From contig NZ_MAOI01000064.1 of the NCBI RefSeq assembly GCF_001884235.1, positions 1 to 64,000 on the forward strand: 64,000 bases of DNA. Direction: 5' to 3'. This document shows, piece after piece, positions 45,709 through 55,055 of this stretch (positions within the stretch are counted from its first letter, which is position 1; every line of letters begins with the position of its first letter). Made by a program: the position numbers and the translations under genes. The notes under the pieces were generated by a model, which did not search any database, was not told where the DNA came from, and saw only the letters and a program-made list of their open reading frames with translations. Source of the stretch: Bacillus paramycoides (GTDB lineage: Bacteria > Bacillota > Bacilli > Bacillales > Bacillaceae_G).

Positions 45709-47019
45709 ATGACAGTTTACCATTTTGTAGGAATTAAAGGAACAGGAATGAGTTCATTAGCGCAAATTCTTCATGACATGAAGCATACTGTTCAAGGGTC
45801 TGATTATGAAAAGCGTTTCTTTACACAAACAGCATTGGAAAAGCGTGGTATTTCCATCCTTCCTTTTGATAAAAATAATATTAAAGAAGGACAAGTGATT
45901 ATCGCAGGAAATGCATTTCCAGATACGCATGAAGAAATCGTAGCAGCGAAAGAATTAAATATCCCAGTACACCGTTACCACCATTTTTTAGGTGACCTTA
46001 TGAACAAATATACAAGTGTTGCTGTAACTGGTGCACATGGAAAAACATCAACAACTGGTTTGTTAGCCCATGTAATGCAAGGTGCACACCCAACATCATA
46101 CCTTATTGGAGATGGAACTGGGCATGGGGTAGAAAATAGTAAGTATTTTGTATTTGAAGCTTGTGAGTATCGTCGTCATTTCTTGTCTTACTATCCAGAC
46201 TATGCAATTATGACAAATATCGATTTCGATCATCCAGATTATTTTGCAGACATCAATGATGTATTTAGTGCATTCAAAGAGATGGCATTGCAAGTGAAAA
46301 AAGGTATTATTGCATGTGGTGATGATGAAGAACTTCAAAAAATTCAAGCAAAAGTACCTGTTATTTTCTATGGATTTGGAGAAGATAATGATTTCCAAGC
46401 ACGTAACATCCAAAAGAGAACTGATGGTACTATATTCGATGTATTCGTTCGTAATACGTATTATGACACGTTCAAAATTACAGGATACGGCGATCACAGC
46501 GTATTAAATGCATTAGCAGTTATCGCGCTTTGCCATTATGAAAACGTTGATGTAGAAGCAGTAAAACATCAATTAACAACTTTTGAAGGTGTAAAACGTC
46601 GCTTTAATGAAAAGCCGATGGGAGAGCAAGTTATCATTGATGACTATGCACACCATCCGACAGAAATTAATGCAACGATTGAAGCAGCTCGTCAAAAACA
46701 TCCAGAGCGTGAAGTTGTCGCTGTATTCCAGCCACATACATTCTCACGTACAGAGAAATTCTTAGATGAGTTCGCAGAAAGCCTAAGCAAAGCTGACCAA
46801 GTATACTTATGTGATATTTTCGGCTCAGCACGTGAAAACAAAGGTGAATTAACAATTGAAGATCTGCAAAAACGTATCGATGGTGCAGAGCTAATTACAG
46901 ATACAACAACAGAGGTATTAAAGAAACATAAAAACGGCGTTCTTATTTTCATGGGCGCAGGTGACATCCAAAAATTCGAAGCAGCTTACGTAAAAGAAGT
47001 TCAAGTTGCAGAGAAGTAA
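45709..47019 (+). CDS. murC: UDP-N-acetylmuramate--L-alanine ligase MurC
   Basis: A 436-residue Mur ligase. The Rossmann start [17 protein letters not shown], the ATP loop [16 protein letters not shown], the DFDHPDYF region and the late [12 protein letters not shown] and FQPHTFSRT are all present. It adds L-Ala to UDP-MurNAc in peptidoglycan synthesis. GGAGG lies before the ATG. The same position near ytpS-ytxG-ccpA as in B. subtilis. Confidence 0.96.
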   Translation: MTVYHFVGIKGTGMSSLAQILHDMKHTVQGSDYEKRFFTQTALEKRGISILPFDKNNIKEGQVIIAGNAFPDTHEEIVAAKELNIPVHRYHHFLGDLMNKYTSVAVTGAHGKTSTTGLLAHVMQGAHPTSYLIGDGTGHGVENSKYFVFEACEYRRHFLSYYPDYAIMTNIDFDHPDYFADINDVFSAFKEMALQVKKGIIACGDDEELQKIQAKVPVIFYGFGEDNDFQARNIQKRTDGTIFDVFVRNTYYDTFKITGYGDHSVLNALAVIALCHYENVDVEAVKHQLTTFEGVKRRFNEKPMGEQVIIDDYAHHPTEINATIEAARQKHPEREVVAVFQPHTFSRTEKFLDEFAESLSKADQVYLCDIFGSARENKGELTIEDLQKRIDGAELITDTTTEVLKKHKNGVLIFMGAGDIQKFEAAYVKEVQVAEK

Positions 47020-47022
47020 GAA

Positions 47023-47058
47023 AAAAGACGCATAGCTGAGCTGTGCGTCTTTTTTTGT
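47023..47058 (+). terminator. Rho-independent terminator of murC
   Basis: AAAGACGCA-AGC / GCT-TGCGTCTTT stem with T7 tail directly after the murC stop. Confidence 0.87.
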
Positions 47059-47069
47059 TGTGTACGATT

Positions 47070-47230
47070 TTTATCCCGCTATTTGCGAGCAGTAAGACTC
47101 CCACCTCAAAATTCGGCTGTAAAGCAAAGGAGTTAGGTGGGAGATCAACTGCCCGTAAAAGCCCGATTGGTGTGGGCTAATAATCAGTGGGGGATGAACA
47201 AAACCCCCACTGATTAAAATTTCACTTTAT
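47070..47230 (+). repeat. bcr1-type dispersed repeat, full-length reference copy
   Basis: Begins TTTATCCCGC (TTTAT 47070-47074) and ends TTTCACTTTAT (TTTAT 47226-47230), so it is framed by TTTAT direct repeats as expected for bcr1. Internally ACTCCCACCT / AGGTGGGAG and CCCCCACTGATT / AATCAGTGGGGG pair into long arms, showing that it folds as one structured RNA or DNA element. It stops 4 bp before the -35 box of the MerR operon. Confidence 0.9.
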
Positions 47231-47233
47231 GTA

Positions 47234-47264
47234 TTGACCTAGAGTCAACTCTAGGTTGTAAGAT
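47234..47264 (+). promoter_or_regulatory. MerR-type promoter with 19-bp spacer and operator palindrome
   Basis: -35 TTGACC (47234-47239) and -10 TAAGAT (47259-47264) are 19 bp apart, the stretched spacing activated by MerR proteins. The palindrome CCTAGAGT-CA-ACTCTAGG (47238-47255) fills the spacer. It precedes the MerR-EamA operon by 28 bp. Confidence 0.75.
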
Positions 47265-47292
47265 GAAAATGTAAAAACAAGGGGGAGAGAAC

Positions 47293-47706
47293 ATGTATAA
47301 AATCAGTGAAGTAGCAGAGTTAACGGGGATGGGTATTCACACTTTGCGCTATTATGAGAAATTAGGTTTATTACCACCACCAACGCGAAATAGTGGTATT
47401 CGGCAGTATACAGAAGGTGATGTGCGGCTATTAAAATTTTTATATTCATTAAAGCAAACTGGAATGTCATTAGAAGAGATGGCTGAGTTTGCAAGTGATG
47501 GATGCATTATAGAGGAAATCAAACAGCGGAAAGAGGAAGTACCTACGAAAGTAAAAAAGAGAATTTCAATTTTAACAACTCACTTAGAGCGGTTAAAAGA
47601 ACAACAGGAGCAATTGCAAAAAGTAGTTCAGTTAACAGAGGAGAAATTAGAAATTTATTACGGTTTTCTAGAGGGAAAAGACTCGGAGGCCGACAATGAA
47701 GAATAA
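47293..47706 (+). CDS. MerR-family transcriptional regulator
   Basis: A 137-residue protein. The N-terminal winged helix YKISEVAELTGMGIHTLRYYEKLGLLPPPTRN is followed by a coiled-coil dimerisation helix (residues 80-125). There is no conserved Cys set for metal binding at the C-terminus, so the inducer is unknown. It probably regulates its own operon from the 47234 promoter. GGGGGAG precedes the ATG. Its last 11 bp overlap the transporter gene. Confidence 0.88.
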   Translation: MYKISEVAELTGMGIHTLRYYEKLGLLPPPTRNSGIRQYTEGDVRLLKFLYSLKQTGMSLEEMAEFASDGCIIEEIKQRKEEVPTKVKKRISILTTHLERLKEQQEQLQKVVQLTEEKLEIYYGFLEGKDSEADNEE

Positions 47707-48601
47707 AGTATATGCTCAGTTATTAGGATTTTCCATATTTACTGGTGGGACATTTAATGCTTCGAAATATGCGGTGCAATATTTCGAAGCGATTCATATA
47801 GCGGCATGGCGTTTTGGGATTGCTGCACTTGTGATGTTATGTCTTTTAAAAATACGAAAAGATTTTAAAGTGGAAGTATGGAGGCAGAATAGGGTTTATT
47901 ACCTTTTGCTTGGTATAGTTGGTGTATTCGGTTTTAACTTCTTTTTCTTTTTAGGAATGAAACATACAGAAGCTATTAATGGAGCGCTTATTATGGCGAC
48001 AAATCCACTTGTTACGACATTATTAGGAAGTGTAATTTTACGAGAGAAAATAGTGAAGCACCAAGCGATTGGAATGTTACTTGCACTACTTGGTGTTGTT
48101 TTTGTCCTTACACAAGGTTCGTTTGCAATACTACAAAATTTATCGTTTTCAAAAGGTGATTTATATATTTTATTAGGGAATATTTGCTGGGCACTATACG
48201 GCGTATTAAGTAGAAGATTTATTAAGACGGGTAGTCCAATACAAACGACGACATATACGATGACTATTGGGGCACTTGCTCTTATTATGATATCTTTCAC
48301 GCAAAAGAGTGTAGTACCAGTGTTAGAAATTCCTCTATTAGCTTGGATATCTATCATCTTTATGGCAATTGGAATGAGTGTGCTTGGTTACTTATGGTGG
48401 AATAATGGAATCGCTCAAATTGGTGCAGCGAGAACATCTTTATTTTTTAATTTAGTGCCTGTTGTTACTATGATTATTTCTTTTGTAGAAGGAATAAATA
48501 TAACAGCCGTACAATGTATAGGGATAATATTAGTTATTACGGGAGTAGTGTATTCTTCCGGTTTTATACAAATAAAACCAAAAGAAAGTGTGAATATTTA
48601 A
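47696..48601 (+). CDS. EamA/DMT-family transporter
   Basis: A 301-residue membrane protein with ten helices in two EamA repeats. The first begins near GFSIFTGGTFNASKYAVQYF with AAWRFGIAALVML. The second begins near GDLYILLGNICWALYGVLSRRF. Likely exports a metabolite or drug; the substrate is unknown. It overlaps the MerR gene, with GGAGG 8 nt before the ATG, so the regulator most likely controls it. Confidence 0.85.
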   Translation: MKNKVYAQLLGFSIFTGGTFNASKYAVQYFEAIHIAAWRFGIAALVMLCLLKIRKDFKVEVWRQNRVYYLLLGIVGVFGFNFFFFLGMKHTEAINGALIMATNPLVTTLLGSVILREKIVKHQAIGMLLALLGVVFVLTQGSFAILQNLSFSKGDLYILLGNICWALYGVLSRRFIKTGSPIQTTTYTMTIGALALIMISFTQKSVVPVLEIPLLAWISIIFMAIGMSVLGYLWWNNGIAQIGAARTSLFFNLVPVVTMIISFVEGINITAVQCIGIILVITGVVYSSGFIQIKPKESVNI

Positions 48602-48657
48602 CATTTTTTATTTAAAGATGTTAGAATAATAAGAAAAATAAAAAGGGGCTAAAAAAC

Positions 48658-49206
48658 ATGTTCACACTCAGAGTAGATGACGAAATTGAACTACAATTAT
48701 TAGAGAAGTATCATAAAGAGGAATTATATCAATTAATAGATCAAAACCGTAACCATTTAAGAAGATGGCTCCCTTGGGTAGATGGGACAAAATCTGCTGA
48801 TGCTTATGATGAGATTTTTCCGATGTGGTTAAAGAAATTTGCAGAGGGAGACGGTTTTGAAAGTGGTATCCGTTATAAAGGAAAGCTTGTTGGAATGGTA
48901 GGCATTCATCCGGTGAGCTGGGGAAAGAAAGCGGCGAGTCTTGGATATTATCTTGCAGAAGATGCTGGCGGAAAAGGTGTTATGACGCTTAGTGTGAAGG
49001 CTGTGCTTCATTATGCATTTGAAAATTTGAAACTGAATAAAATTGAAATTCGGTGCGGTGTTGAAAATGCGAAAAGCCGCGCAATTCCAGAACGTTTAGG
49101 TTTTAAGTTAGATGGTATTTTAAGAGATGAAGAATGGCTGTATGATCATTTTCAGGATATTGCTGTGTATAGTTTACTAGCTTCGGAATGGAAGGAGATT
49201 CGATGA
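48658..49206 (+). CDS. GNAT acetyltransferase, RimJ/RimL (RimL-serine) type
   Basis: A 182-residue GNAT. Residues 10-60 include ELYQLIDQNRNHLRRWLPWVDGT, typical of ribosomal-protein-serine acetyltransferase relatives. The acetyl-CoA region is GYYLAEDAGGKGVMTLSVKAVLHYAFENLKLNKIEIRC with NAKSRAIPERLGFKLDG. AAAAGGGG precedes the ATG. Overlaps the following GNAT gene by 4 bp. The acceptor protein is unknown. Confidence 0.85.
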   Translation: MFTLRVDDEIELQLLEKYHKEELYQLIDQNRNHLRRWLPWVDGTKSADAYDEIFPMWLKKFAEGDGFESGIRYKGKLVGMVGIHPVSWGKKAASLGYYLAEDAGGKGVMTLSVKAVLHYAFENLKLNKIEIRCGVENAKSRAIPERLGFKLDGILRDEEWLYDHFQDIAVYSLLASEWKEIR

Positions 49207-49694
49207 ACGAGAAAGTTTTCATTGTGCCATATGAAAGTAAGTTTCAAGATGAAGTAGTAGATCTCATTGTTCATATTCAGCAAAAAGAATACAATGTCCC
49301 CATTACGAAAGAAGAGCAGCCTGACTTACTAGAAATAGAAACGTTCTATCAAAGGAATCACGGAAACTTTTGGGTGGCAACTTATGATGGGAAAGTAGTT
49401 GGAACGATAGCTTTATTAGATATTGAGAATCATCAAGTAGCGCTAAGGAAAATGTTTGTGAAGAAAGAGTTCCGCGGAAAAGAATGGGGAGTATCACGAA
49501 TGCTGTTGCAAACAGCGATTTTATGGGCTGAGCATAAAAAGGTAAAAGATATATATTTAGGAACGACAGTGCAATTTTTAGCGGCGCATCGCTTTTATGA
49601 GAAGAATGGGTTCCAAAGTGTGAGTATAGAAGAGTTGCCAAAAAGTTTTCCGGTGCTAGAAGTAGATAAGAAATTTTATAGGTACATCGTTTAA
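49203..49694 (+). CDS. GNAT-family N-acetyltransferase
   Basis: A 163-residue GNAT with VGTIALLDIENHQVALRKMFVKKEFRGKEWGVSRMLLQTAILWAE (the Q/RxxGxG/A acetyl-CoA loop appears as R-G-K-E-W-G) and FYEKNGFQSV. The ATG at 49203 overlaps the stop of the preceding acetyltransferase gene, with AAGGAG 6 nt upstream; the in-frame extension to 49188 lacks a site. The substrate is unknown. Confidence 0.85.
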   Translation: MNEKVFIVPYESKFQDEVVDLIVHIQQKEYNVPITKEEQPDLLEIETFYQRNHGNFWVATYDGKVVGTIALLDIENHQVALRKMFVKKEFRGKEWGVSRMLLQTAILWAEHKKVKDIYLGTTVQFLAAHRFYEKNGFQSVSIEELPKSFPVLEVDKKFYRYIV

Positions 49695-49721
49695 AAAGGT
49701 CATTCAGAAATGGCCTTTTTT
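49693..49721 (+). terminator. Rho-independent terminator of the GNAT pair
   Basis: Stem AAAAGGTCATT / AATGGCCTTTT (one G-T pair) with TTTTTT tail. Confidence 0.8.
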
Positions 49722-49770
49722 ATAAACGAAAATGGGAAATATAGTATAATTTAGGTTAGGTGATGTAGGT

Positions 49771-50175
49771 ATGAACTTTCCGATTCAAAGAAGTAAGTCA
49801 TCGTTGATTTTCGTTAGTCTCACGTTAGCTTCTATGTTTGTGTATCCACTTGTCATGTTTTTCATAAATAAAGAGCAGTGGATGTCAGTGTTGATTGGGA
49901 TGGGTGTATGCTTTATTGTAAATGTACCACTCGTTTGGGAGGTGTTTATTAAAAAACATAAAGTAGAAAATGGTGTATTAAAGTACGGTATTTTAAATGA
50001 TGACATTGTATTAAAAGATGTGAGAATTATCCGTCAGGTCGGAAAGTCTCTTGAAATTACGACGAATACATATAAAGTACATATGATTGCGATGCCACAA
50101 GATATGACACAGTTGTTATTGCTTGTTGAAAAAGAGAATCCAAATGTGAAAATAGATATGTCTGGGAAGAAATAA
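49771..50175 (+). CDS. membrane protein with bacterial PH-like domain
   Basis: 134 residues. Two helices (about residues 10-32 and 37-57) are followed by a cytoplasmic domain VENGVLKYGILNDDIVLKDVRIIRQVGKSLEITTNTYKVHMIAMP, which fits the bacterial PH (bPH_4, DUF1200) pattern. Function unknown. TTAGGTGATG precedes the ATG at 49771. Monocistronic, convergent with ampS. Confidence 0.7.
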   Translation: MNFPIQRSKSSLIFVSLTLASMFVYPLVMFFINKEQWMSVLIGMGVCFIVNVPLVWEVFIKKHKVENGVLKYGILNDDIVLKDVRIIRQVGKSLEITTNTYKVHMIAMPQDMTQLLLLVEKENPNVKIDMSGKK

Positions 50176-50237
50176 CAAATAAGAAAATGAGTTTTAAAGT
50201 ACCAGAAGATGTGGCTAAAAAATTATTAGCGTATTAA

Positions 50238-50273
50238 TAAAAAAGCGCTCGGATAGAATTCCGGGCGCTTTTT
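50238..50273. terminator. bidirectional Rho-independent terminator
   Basis: Stem AAAAAGCGCTCGGA / TCCGGGCGCTTTTT with 6-nt loop. It ends ampS on the minus strand and the plus-strand transcript. Confidence 0.85.
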
Positions 50274-50277
50274 CATG

Positions 50278-51393
50278 TTATTTTAAGTTCTCCGGGTTTA
50301 AAGCTTCTAACTCAGGTACAACGAAGCGTCCGTCTTTACGGATTAATACGTCGTCGAAGTAAATTTCACCGCCGCCGTATTCAGGGCGTTGAATGCATAC
50401 TAAATCCCAGTGGATGTTAGAATTGTTGCCGTTCCATGCATCATCATAAGCTTGTCCGGGTGTGAAGTGGAAGCTGCCATCGATTTTTTCATCGAATAGA
50501 ATGTCTCCCATTGGATGTAAAATGTATGGGTTTACACCGATTGCGAACTCACCAACGTAGCGTGCGCCTTCGTCTGTATCGAAGATTTTGTTAATGCGTT
50601 CTGAATCGTTTGCAGTTGCTTCAACGATTTGGCCGTTCTCAAACTTAAGTTGTACATTTTCAAATGTATAACCATTATAAGGAGATGGCGTATTGTAAGA
50701 AACTGTACCGTTAACAGAATCGCGAACTGGCGCAGAGTATACTTCACCATCTGGGATGTTTAAATGACCTGAACATTTAATAGCTGGAATGTCTTTAATA
50801 GAGAATGTTAAGTCAGTTCCAGGTCCAGTTAAGCGAACTTTATCTGTTTTATTCATTAATGCAACAAGGCTATCCATCGCCTTATCCATTTTTCCGTAAT
50901 CTAAGTTACATACTTCGAAGTAGAAGTCTTCGAAAGCTTCTGTGCTCATTTTAGCAAGCTGTGCCATAGAAGCATTTGGGTAGCGAAGAACAACCCAGCG
51001 TGTTTTCGGAACACGAATGTCTCTATGAACTTTTTTACCAACTGTTTGGCCATGAATTTTCATACGTTCACTTGGAACGTCGGCTTGTTCGTTAATATTA
51101 TCACCAGAGCGAAGGCCGATGTAAGCATCCATATCTTTCATTACGCTCGCTTCATATGTAGCAATTTGTTCGAAATGTTCTTCAGTAGCACCCATTAATA
51201 AAGAGCGATCTACTGAGTGGTCTTTTAAAGAAACGAATGGGAAACCACCAGCTGCATATGCTTCTTTTACAAGTGCAGTTACAAGTTCTTTTTGTAAGCC
51301 AAAGTTTTCAATTAATACTTTTTCACCTTTTTGTAAGCGAATAGAGTAGTTAATTAAATTGTATGCTAACTTTTCAATGCGTGGATCTTTCAT
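50278..51393 (-). CDS. ampS: M29-family aminopeptidase AmpS
   Basis: A 371-residue metalloaminopeptidase of the M29 (AmpS/PepS/thermophilic aminopeptidase T) family: ENLINYSIRLQKGEKVLIE-like start, LTGPGTDLTFSI, SGHLNIPDGEVYSAP, GEFAIGVNPYI with metal-binding Glu, and NIHWDLVCIQ with His/Asp ligands. Cytoplasmic peptide trimming. AAGGAGG lies 8 nt before the ATG. Monocistronic. Confidence 0.92.
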   Translation of the reverse strand: MKDPRIEKLAYNLINYSIRLQKGEKVLIENFGLQKELVTALVKEAYAAGGFPFVSLKDHSVDRSLLMGATEEHFEQIATYEASVMKDMDAYIGLRSGDNINEQADVPSERMKIHGQTVGKKVHRDIRVPKTRWVVLRYPNASMAQLAKMSTEAFEDFYFEVCNLDYGKMDKAMDSLVALMNKTDKVRLTGPGTDLTFSIKDIPAIKCSGHLNIPDGEVYSAPVRDSVNGTVSYNTPSPYNGYTFENVQLKFENGQIVEATANDSERINKIFDTDEGARYVGEFAIGVNPYILHPMGDILFDEKIDGSFHFTPGQAYDDAWNGNNSNIHWDLVCIQRPEYGGGEIYFDDVLIRKDGRFVVPELEALNPENLK

Positions 51394-51580
51394 ATGTAAA
51401 GCCTCCTTACTAATTATATATCCTCTCCTATTGTAACCTACTTAGTGGAATTTGTTGAATGATTTATGTTAAAGTTAACGAATAAGTATGAAAATTCTAA
51501 TGAAAAGATAGGGATTAGAATGAAACGGAAAATGATTGTATAATAGGAGAAAGTATGAAAAAGATAAAGGAAGTGATGAA

Positions 51581-52090
51581 ATGCAAGTTCTTTTATATGT
51601 AAGTGCGGCTATTATTGCAGTTGCTTTCGCTGTATTAGTAGTATATGCATGCAGAACGTTGTTATCGGTTCAGAAGACGTTAGAAAACGTTGCAAGCACG
51701 TTAGAAGGTTTAGAAAAGCAAATGCAAGGAATAAGTGTAGAGACGGAGCAATTATTACATAAGACAAATGCGTTAGCTGATGATATTCAACAGAAGTCAC
51801 AGTCGCTAAATAAAGTAGTAGAAGGTGTGGATGGAATCGGAACGACGATTCACTCTTTAAATACGAAGCTTCGCAATGTGTCAGAGTCTGTTACGGACGA
51901 AATTGAAAATAATGCAGATAAAGTAGCACAAGTTGTACAGTGGAGCAGCGCAGCAATTGAAGTATACAACCATTACCGTGCTACGAGACAAGAGAAAAAG
52001 ATTGAAAAAGAAGAGCGTAAACTAGAGAGAGCTGAGCAGAAGGCTGAAAAGAGAGAGAAACGCTCTAGACTTCGTATGAGAGGTGAGTAA
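51581..52090 (+). CDS. ytxG: DUF948-family protein YtxG
   Basis: 169 residues. An N-terminal membrane helix (LLYVSAAIIAVAFAVLVVYA) is followed by a long amphipathic helical region (residues 25-115) of the DUF948 type, and a very charged Lys/Glu/Arg tail (KKIEKEERKLERAEQKAEKREKR begins near residue 138). Related to B. subtilis general-stress YtxG. The ATG at 51581 has AAAGGAAG upstream. The gene is followed directly by ytxJ; the intervening ytxH of B. subtilis is absent here. Confidence 0.85.
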   Translation: MQVLLYVSAAIIAVAFAVLVVYACRTLLSVQKTLENVASTLEGLEKQMQGISVETEQLLHKTNALADDIQQKSQSLNKVVEGVDGIGTTIHSLNTKLRNVSESVTDEIENNADKVAQVVQWSSAAIEVYNHYRATRQEKKIEKEERKLERAEQKAEKREKRSRLRMRGE

Positions 52091-52092
52091 TG

Positions 52093-52419
52093 ATGAGTAT
52101 GATAAAAATTGAAACGATTGAAGAACTTGAAGCGTTAGTAGAAAAGAACGAGCCATATGTTCTTTTTAAACATAGTACAACATGTCCAATTAGCCACGGT
52201 GCATATACAGAGTTTCAAGCGTATTGTGGTGAAGAAAGAGAAGTACCAGCGTATTACTTATACGTACAAGATGCGAGAGACGTTTCGAACCATGTTGCAG
52301 AGCAGTACAGTATTAAGCATGAATCTCCGCAAGTGTTATACATAAAAGATGGAATGGTAGTATGGCATACATCTCATTGGAATATTAAAAAAGAAGCTTT
52401 AGAAGAGAATGTAAAGTAG
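52093..52419 (+). CDS. ytxJ: bacillithiol-related redox protein YtxJ
   Basis: A 108-residue thioredoxin-fold protein of the YtxJ (DUF2847) family. It has YVLFKHSTTCPISHGAYTEF with a single active Cys in TCPIS, the monothiol arrangement of a de-bacillithiolation enzyme, and SPQVLYIKDG with the cis-Pro. The ATG at 52093 is used (AGGTGAG about 8 nt upstream); ATGs at 52090 and 52099 are alternatives. It overlaps or abuts the ytxG stop. Confidence 0.88.
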   Translation: MSMIKIETIEELEALVEKNEPYVLFKHSTTCPISHGAYTEFQAYCGEEREVPAYYLYVQDARDVSNHVAEQYSIKHESPQVLYIKDGMVVWHTSHWNIKKEALEENVK

Positions 52420-52450
52420 AGAGGCAAGCGAGAGGCTTGCTTCTTTTTTA
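52419..52450 (+). terminator. Rho-independent terminator of ytxG-ytxJ
   Basis: GGCAAGC / GCTTGCT(T) stem with GAGAG loop and TTCTTTTTT tail. Confidence 0.8.
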
Positions 52451-52530
52451 TTTTGTTGCAATATATTTAGTGGTACACTATAAATACATTAGAACTAAGT
52501 AAATTGAATTTTGAAAGTGGGTTTTAAGCA

Positions 52531-53547
52531 ATGAAGAAAATGGCATTATTCTTCACAACCGTAAGTTTATTACTGGGGGCTTGCAGTAATGATACTATTG
52601 GTAAGAAGGATGAAGTTGTACAGAAAGATACGAAAGAAAAAAGTATGATTCCAAGAACTGCGGTTTCTAAGGAGTACTATAGAACTGTTATTCCTTTAAA
52701 GGAACAAAAAGTAATTAATACAGTTAATGTTACAACGAATTCTAAACTAGATTTAGCAGAATATGAAAGTGGTTTAATGAATATTGCTTCAAAACAATTC
52801 GATACAGAAAATTACGTATTACAATTAAATCAGTATATTCCAGAGAAAACTATTGATGAATTAGTTACGAAACAAGAAGTACCGGTTGTGACTAATATTA
52901 TAGAACAGGACTATTTCGGCAAACAAAATTCAAACGAACTAAGCTTGTCTGGTGTAGTTATTGGTTTAGCTATGTCTTCAAATGTATCTAATGAGGAAGC
53001 TATTTCTAAAGGTACTGAAGTCGCTAAGAAGCTTATAGAAGCTATTAATAAAAATGATAAATATAACAAATCTCCAATTACGTTTGCTATATTTAAGCAA
53101 GAAAGTACAAGTTCTTTAAAGAATGGTACTTATATTTCTAGCGCTTCTGTTCAAAAGAACGATACAAATCTTGGGAATTGGGAAGCTATTGATGAAAAGT
53201 CGTATTCGTATCCTTCTCAAGAATTTGAGGGAGCACATGGAGAAGATAATAAAAAGCTAAATGATTTTTCTAAAGCGATAAAGGAATTTTCTAAAGGAGA
53301 TTATATTCCAGTTAATGCTAAGATTTCATATAAGCAAAATCGTATGGATAAATTAAATCTGGATATTGTCGTTAAATACAATGGTAAATCAGAATTAATG
53401 GGGCTCTCTCAAATTGCTGTTCAAAGTATGTTAGAACAATTGCCTAAAGATGCTAAAGTACAATTACAAATCAAGTCCGAGAGTAAAATCGAGGCTGTTA
53501 TTATAAAAGAGAAGGACAGCGATAAGCCGTTTGTTTCTTTCCTATAA
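52531..53547 (+). CDS. CamS-family lipoprotein
   Basis: 338 residues. Signal peptide MKKMALFFTTVSLLL with lipobox LGAC (Cys near residue 19). The mature domain has KEYYRTVIPLKEQ and SLSGVVIGLAMSSN, as in CamS (pheromone cAM373 precursor-like) and B. subtilis YerH lipoproteins. Somewhat shorter than usual for the family. In enterococci a peptide from the signal sequence acts as pheromone; the signal peptide here does not contain that heptapeptide. Monocistronic with a terminator at 53549. Confidence 0.78.
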   Translation: MKKMALFFTTVSLLLGACSNDTIGKKDEVVQKDTKEKSMIPRTAVSKEYYRTVIPLKEQKVINTVNVTTNSKLDLAEYESGLMNIASKQFDTENYVLQLNQYIPEKTIDELVTKQEVPVVTNIIEQDYFGKQNSNELSLSGVVIGLAMSSNVSNEEAISKGTEVAKKLIEAINKNDKYNKSPITFAIFKQESTSSLKNGTYISSASVQKNDTNLGNWEAIDEKSYSYPSQEFEGAHGEDNKKLNDFSKAIKEFSKGDYIPVNAKISYKQNRMDKLNLDIVVKYNGKSELMGLSQIAVQSMLEQLPKDAKVQLQIKSESKIEAVIIKEKDSDKPFVSFL

Positions 53548-53548
53548 T

Positions 53549-53581
53549 AAAAAAAGACAGTTTAAATACTGTCTTTTTTTT
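53549..53581 (+). terminator. Rho-independent terminator of the CamS-like gene
   Basis: Stem AAAAAGACAGT / ACTGTCTTTTT, loop TTAAAT, long T tail. Confidence 0.87.
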
Positions 53582-53752
53582 CATTGCAAACTACTATATT
53601 TGCATGAAATTCTCATGTATTCTTTCTATCTGTTCACTACGTCACTCTTTGTTGTATATCGTGTGACAACTGCATATGTATCAGCTATAATAAGTTATCT
53701 TAAAAAAATTAATGACTGTAACATATAGAATTTTGAAAAAGGTGGCTTTCTT

Positions 53753-54826
53753 ATGGCATCACAAGAATTGGATCGTTTACGTTCTGGAATCGATCAACTC
53801 AATCTACAAATATTAGAATTACTAAGTGAAAGAGGCCGTCTCGTGCAAGAGGTTGGGAATTTAAAAGAAGTACAAGGTGTGAAACGTTTTGATCCTGTAC
53901 GTGAAAGAAATATGCTTAATTTAATTGCAGAAAAGAATGATGGTCCATTTGAAACATCAACTTTACAACATATTTTCAAACAAATTTTCCAAGCTGGTTT
54001 AGAGTTACAAGAAGACGATCATCGTAAGGCGCTACTTGTTTCTCGTAAGAAAAAAACAGAAGATACAATTGTCGAAATTAATGGTGAAAAAATTGGCGAT
54101 GGTAATCAGCATTTTATTATGGGGCCATGTGCTGTGGAAAGTTATGAACAAGTACGCCAAGTTGCAGAAGCGATGAAAGAGCAAGGGTTGAAATTAATGC
54201 GCGGTGGTGCTTTCAAGCCTCGTACATCTCCATACGATTTTCAAGGTCTTGGATTAGAAGGCTTGCAAATTTTACGCCAAGTTGCAGATGAATATGATTT
54301 AGCTGTTATTAGTGAAATTTTAAATCCAAATGATATTGAAATGGCATTAGATTACGTTGATGTTATTCAAATTGGTGCTCGCAATATGCAAAACTTCGAA
54401 CTGCTAAAAGCGGCTGGTGCTGTAAATAAACCGGTATTATTAAAGCGTGGTTTATCAGCAACAATCGAAGAATTTATTAATGCGGCAGAATATATCATGG
54501 CAGAGGGTAATGGCAATATCATTTTATGTGAACGTGGTATTCGCACATATGAAAGAGCAACGCGTAATACGCTTGATATTTCCGCTGTGCCGATTTTAAA
54601 GAAAGAAACGCATTTACCTGTCGTTGTCGATGTTACGCATTCTACAGGGCGTCGTGACCTTCTATTACCAGCTGCAAAAGCGGCGATGGCAATTGGTGCG
54701 GATGCGATTATGGCAGAAGTACACCCGGATCCTGCTGTTGCTTTATCAGATGCAGCACAGCAAATGGATATTCCGGAATTCAATGAGTTTATGAAAGAAT
54801 TAAAAGCATTTGGAAGTAAATTGTAA
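53753..54826 (+). CDS. aroA: bifunctional chorismate mutase / 3-deoxy-7-phosphoheptulonate synthase
   Basis: A 357-residue fusion. Residues 1-90 are an AroQ-type chorismate mutase ([29 protein letters not shown]). Residues about 105-357 are a type I-beta DAHP synthase ([63 protein letters not shown]). It is the entry step of aromatic amino acid synthesis, with the mutase domain usually giving prephenate/chorismate feedback control. B. subtilis uses the symbol aroA for this enzyme. It lies directly upstream of ccpA, as in B. subtilis. Confidence 0.95.
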   Translation: MASQELDRLRSGIDQLNLQILELLSERGRLVQEVGNLKEVQGVKRFDPVRERNMLNLIAEKNDGPFETSTLQHIFKQIFQAGLELQEDDHRKALLVSRKKKTEDTIVEINGEKIGDGNQHFIMGPCAVESYEQVRQVAEAMKEQGLKLMRGGAFKPRTSPYDFQGLGLEGLQILRQVADEYDLAVISEILNPNDIEMALDYVDVIQIGARNMQNFELLKAAGAVNKPVLLKRGLSATIEEFINAAEYIMAEGNGNIILCERGIRTYERATRNTLDISAVPILKKETHLPVVVDVTHSTGRRDLLLPAAKAAMAIGADAIMAEVHPDPAVALSDAAQQMDIPEFNEFMKELKAFGSKL

Positions 54827-54832
54827 AAACTT

Positions 54833-54885
54833 TTAAAGAGGCGGTCCAAAAGGACATTTTGGAACAGCCTTCTCTTATTTTATAA
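54833..54885 (+). terminator. terminator-like hairpin after aroA
   Basis: Imperfect stem AAGAGGCGGTCCAAAA / TTTTGGAACAGCCTTCTCTT, tail ATTTTATAAGTTTTT. Member of the hairpin type seen at 34050 and 63600. Confidence 0.65.
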
Positions 54886-55055
54886 GTTTTTACTTATGGG
54901 ACATCTCCTTTTTACAAAAATTGCCCTTTTTTGCATAAAAAATACGAAAATACGAGGAAAGAAGCGAATTTTTTCGAAACTTTTGCGGGAAAATATTGTA
55001 TGAGCCTGCGTTTTTATCGTATCATTAGTAAAAGGAAGAACTCGGGACGATTGTT

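Noticed and set aside
50187-50237. 16-codon frame MSFKVPEDVAKKLLAY after the PH-domain gene
   Set aside because: Looks protein-like but is too short, lacks a clear ribosome site, and may only be a decayed gene end.
52531-52590. cAM373-type pheromone peptide in the CamS-like signal sequence
   Set aside because: The signal peptide (LFFTTVSLLLGAC) does not contain the known heptapeptide, so a pheromone role is not supported.
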